Position numbers and translations under genes: made by a program
Source of the DNA: Pleodorina starrii
Taxonomy: Eukaryota; Chlorophyta; Chlorophyceae; Chlamydomonadales; Volvocaceae
Direction: 5' to 3'
DNA length: 64,000 bases
Assembly: GCA_030267565.1 (NCBI GenBank)
Contig: BRXU01000087.1
Location: 1 to 64,000, forward strand
The notes under the pieces: model-generated
Told to the model about the DNA's origin: nothing
Database searches by the model: none
The model's input: the letters and a program-made list of their open reading frames with translations, nothing else
Shown here: positions 63,601 to 64,000 of the stretch, one piece after another
How the letters are laid out: each line of letters starts with the position of its first letter
Numbering within the stretch: position 1 is the stretch's first letter

Positions 63601-64000
63601 TCCCGGCCTCCCGGTCTCCCGGTCTCCCGGTCTCCCGGTCTCACGGTCTCCCGGTCTCCCGGTCTCCCGGTCTCCCGGTCTCCCGGTCTCCCGGTCTCCC
63701 GGTCTCCCGGTCTCCCGGTCTCCCGGTCTCCCGGTCTCCCGGGCTCCCGGTCTCCCGGTCTCCCGGGCTCCCGGGCTCCCGGTCTCCCGGGCTCCCGGGC
63801 TCCCGGTCTCCCAGGCTCCCGGTCTCCCGGGCTCCCGGGCTCCCGGGCTCCCGGGCTCCTGGACCATTGGACTCGCGGGCTCCCGGGCTCCCGGGCTCCC
63901 GGGCTCCCGGGCTCCCGGGCTCCCGGGCTCCCGGGCTCCCGGGCTCCCGGGCTCCCGGGCTCCCGGGCTCCCGGTCTCCCGGTCTCCCGGTCTCCCGGTC
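57623..64000. repeat. Octamer satellite (GGTCTCCC / GGGCTCCC)n, continues beyond the window
   Basis: About 797 head-to-tail units of 8 bases. Two main types alternate in blocks: GGTCTCCC (most of the array) and GGGCTCCC (for example about 58206-58460, 59598-59890 and 62290-62530). Rare variants include GGTCTCAC, AGTCTCCC and GGGCTCTC. Five marker groups contain GGACCATT followed by GGACTCGC (starting at 58982, 60397, 61117, 62285 and 63861). The register is kept throughout, apart from two 7-base units (GGTTCCC at 58583 and 60038). Every T-type unit carries CCGG and every G-type junction carries CCCGGG; the minus strand has GGG every 8 bases. Open frames of more than 2000 codons read through it are a by-product of the stop-free 24-base period. 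Confidence 0.98.

Noticed and set aside
57183..63867. Open frames of about 1200-2150 codons (GRPGDRET / SPGAREPG repeats) on the minus strand
   Set aside because: They exist only because the 8-base unit has no stop in any frame, so all frames stay open. The start ATGs come from the GGACCATT marker read backwards, and the frames end in unrelated unique sequence. No codon bias distinguishes one frame from the others.
57623..64000. CRISPR-like array
   Set aside because: The repeats are contiguous 8-base units without spacers, in a eukaryotic nuclear context.

Overview
The window looks like nuclear DNA from a volvocine/chlamydomonadalean green alga. The evidence is very GC-rich exons full of Ala, Gly and Gln runs; short exons split by GT-AG introns with C/T-rich acceptor tracts; the algal poly(A) signal TGTAA behind several genes; and gene families typical of that lineage (a TmcB-like membrane protein, a plastid HU-like protein, a mitochondrial LIP2-type octanoyltransferase, a TEY MAP kinase). 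No species is named because nothing in the sequence fixes one. All gene models below were built by hand from splice-site phase and protein-family fit; none has transcript support here.

Layout. 1-4124 (+): the last eight exons of a TmcB-like membrane protein, with a (CCCTG)n array in the intron before the first exon seen. 4125-9934: about 5.8 kb with no coding signal that I trust. 9935-12937 (-): a long, disordered, Ser/Ala/Gly-rich hypothetical ORF. 14181-15445 (+): a complete four-exon mitochondrial octanoyltransferase (LIP2), apparently with one GC-AG intron. 18854-22030 (-) and 22861-28789 (+): a divergent pair of unknown genes that share an 830-bp promoter region and both carry RPx(S/T)A motifs. 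28790-34050: noncoding, with microsatellites and a cluster of hairpins. 34051-42480 (-): a roughly 1900-residue Q/A/G-rich protein with one C-terminal membrane segment, which I join from two open blocks by matching splice phase. 45211-50409 (-): an ERK-type MAP kinase in eight exons. 51014-53132 (+): EMG1/NEP1, an 18S rRNA pseudouridine N1-methyltransferase, in five exons. 55733-56677 (-): a plastid HU-like nucleoid protein in three exons. 57623-64000: a satellite of almost 800 octamers that runs off the window.

The genes do not form a pathway. They are independent nuclear genes for lipoylation, ribosome assembly, signalling, plastid nucleoid architecture and (by inference only) ciliary or surface functions. 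The less ordinary content is in the repeats: the octamer satellite with higher-order structure and only two phase breaks, seven copies of the palindrome GACCCRYGGGTC, eight copies of a dispersed noncoding motif built on CGCTGCGGTATCTTCTT, a near-perfect long hairpin inside an intron, and a row of three hairpins between genes.
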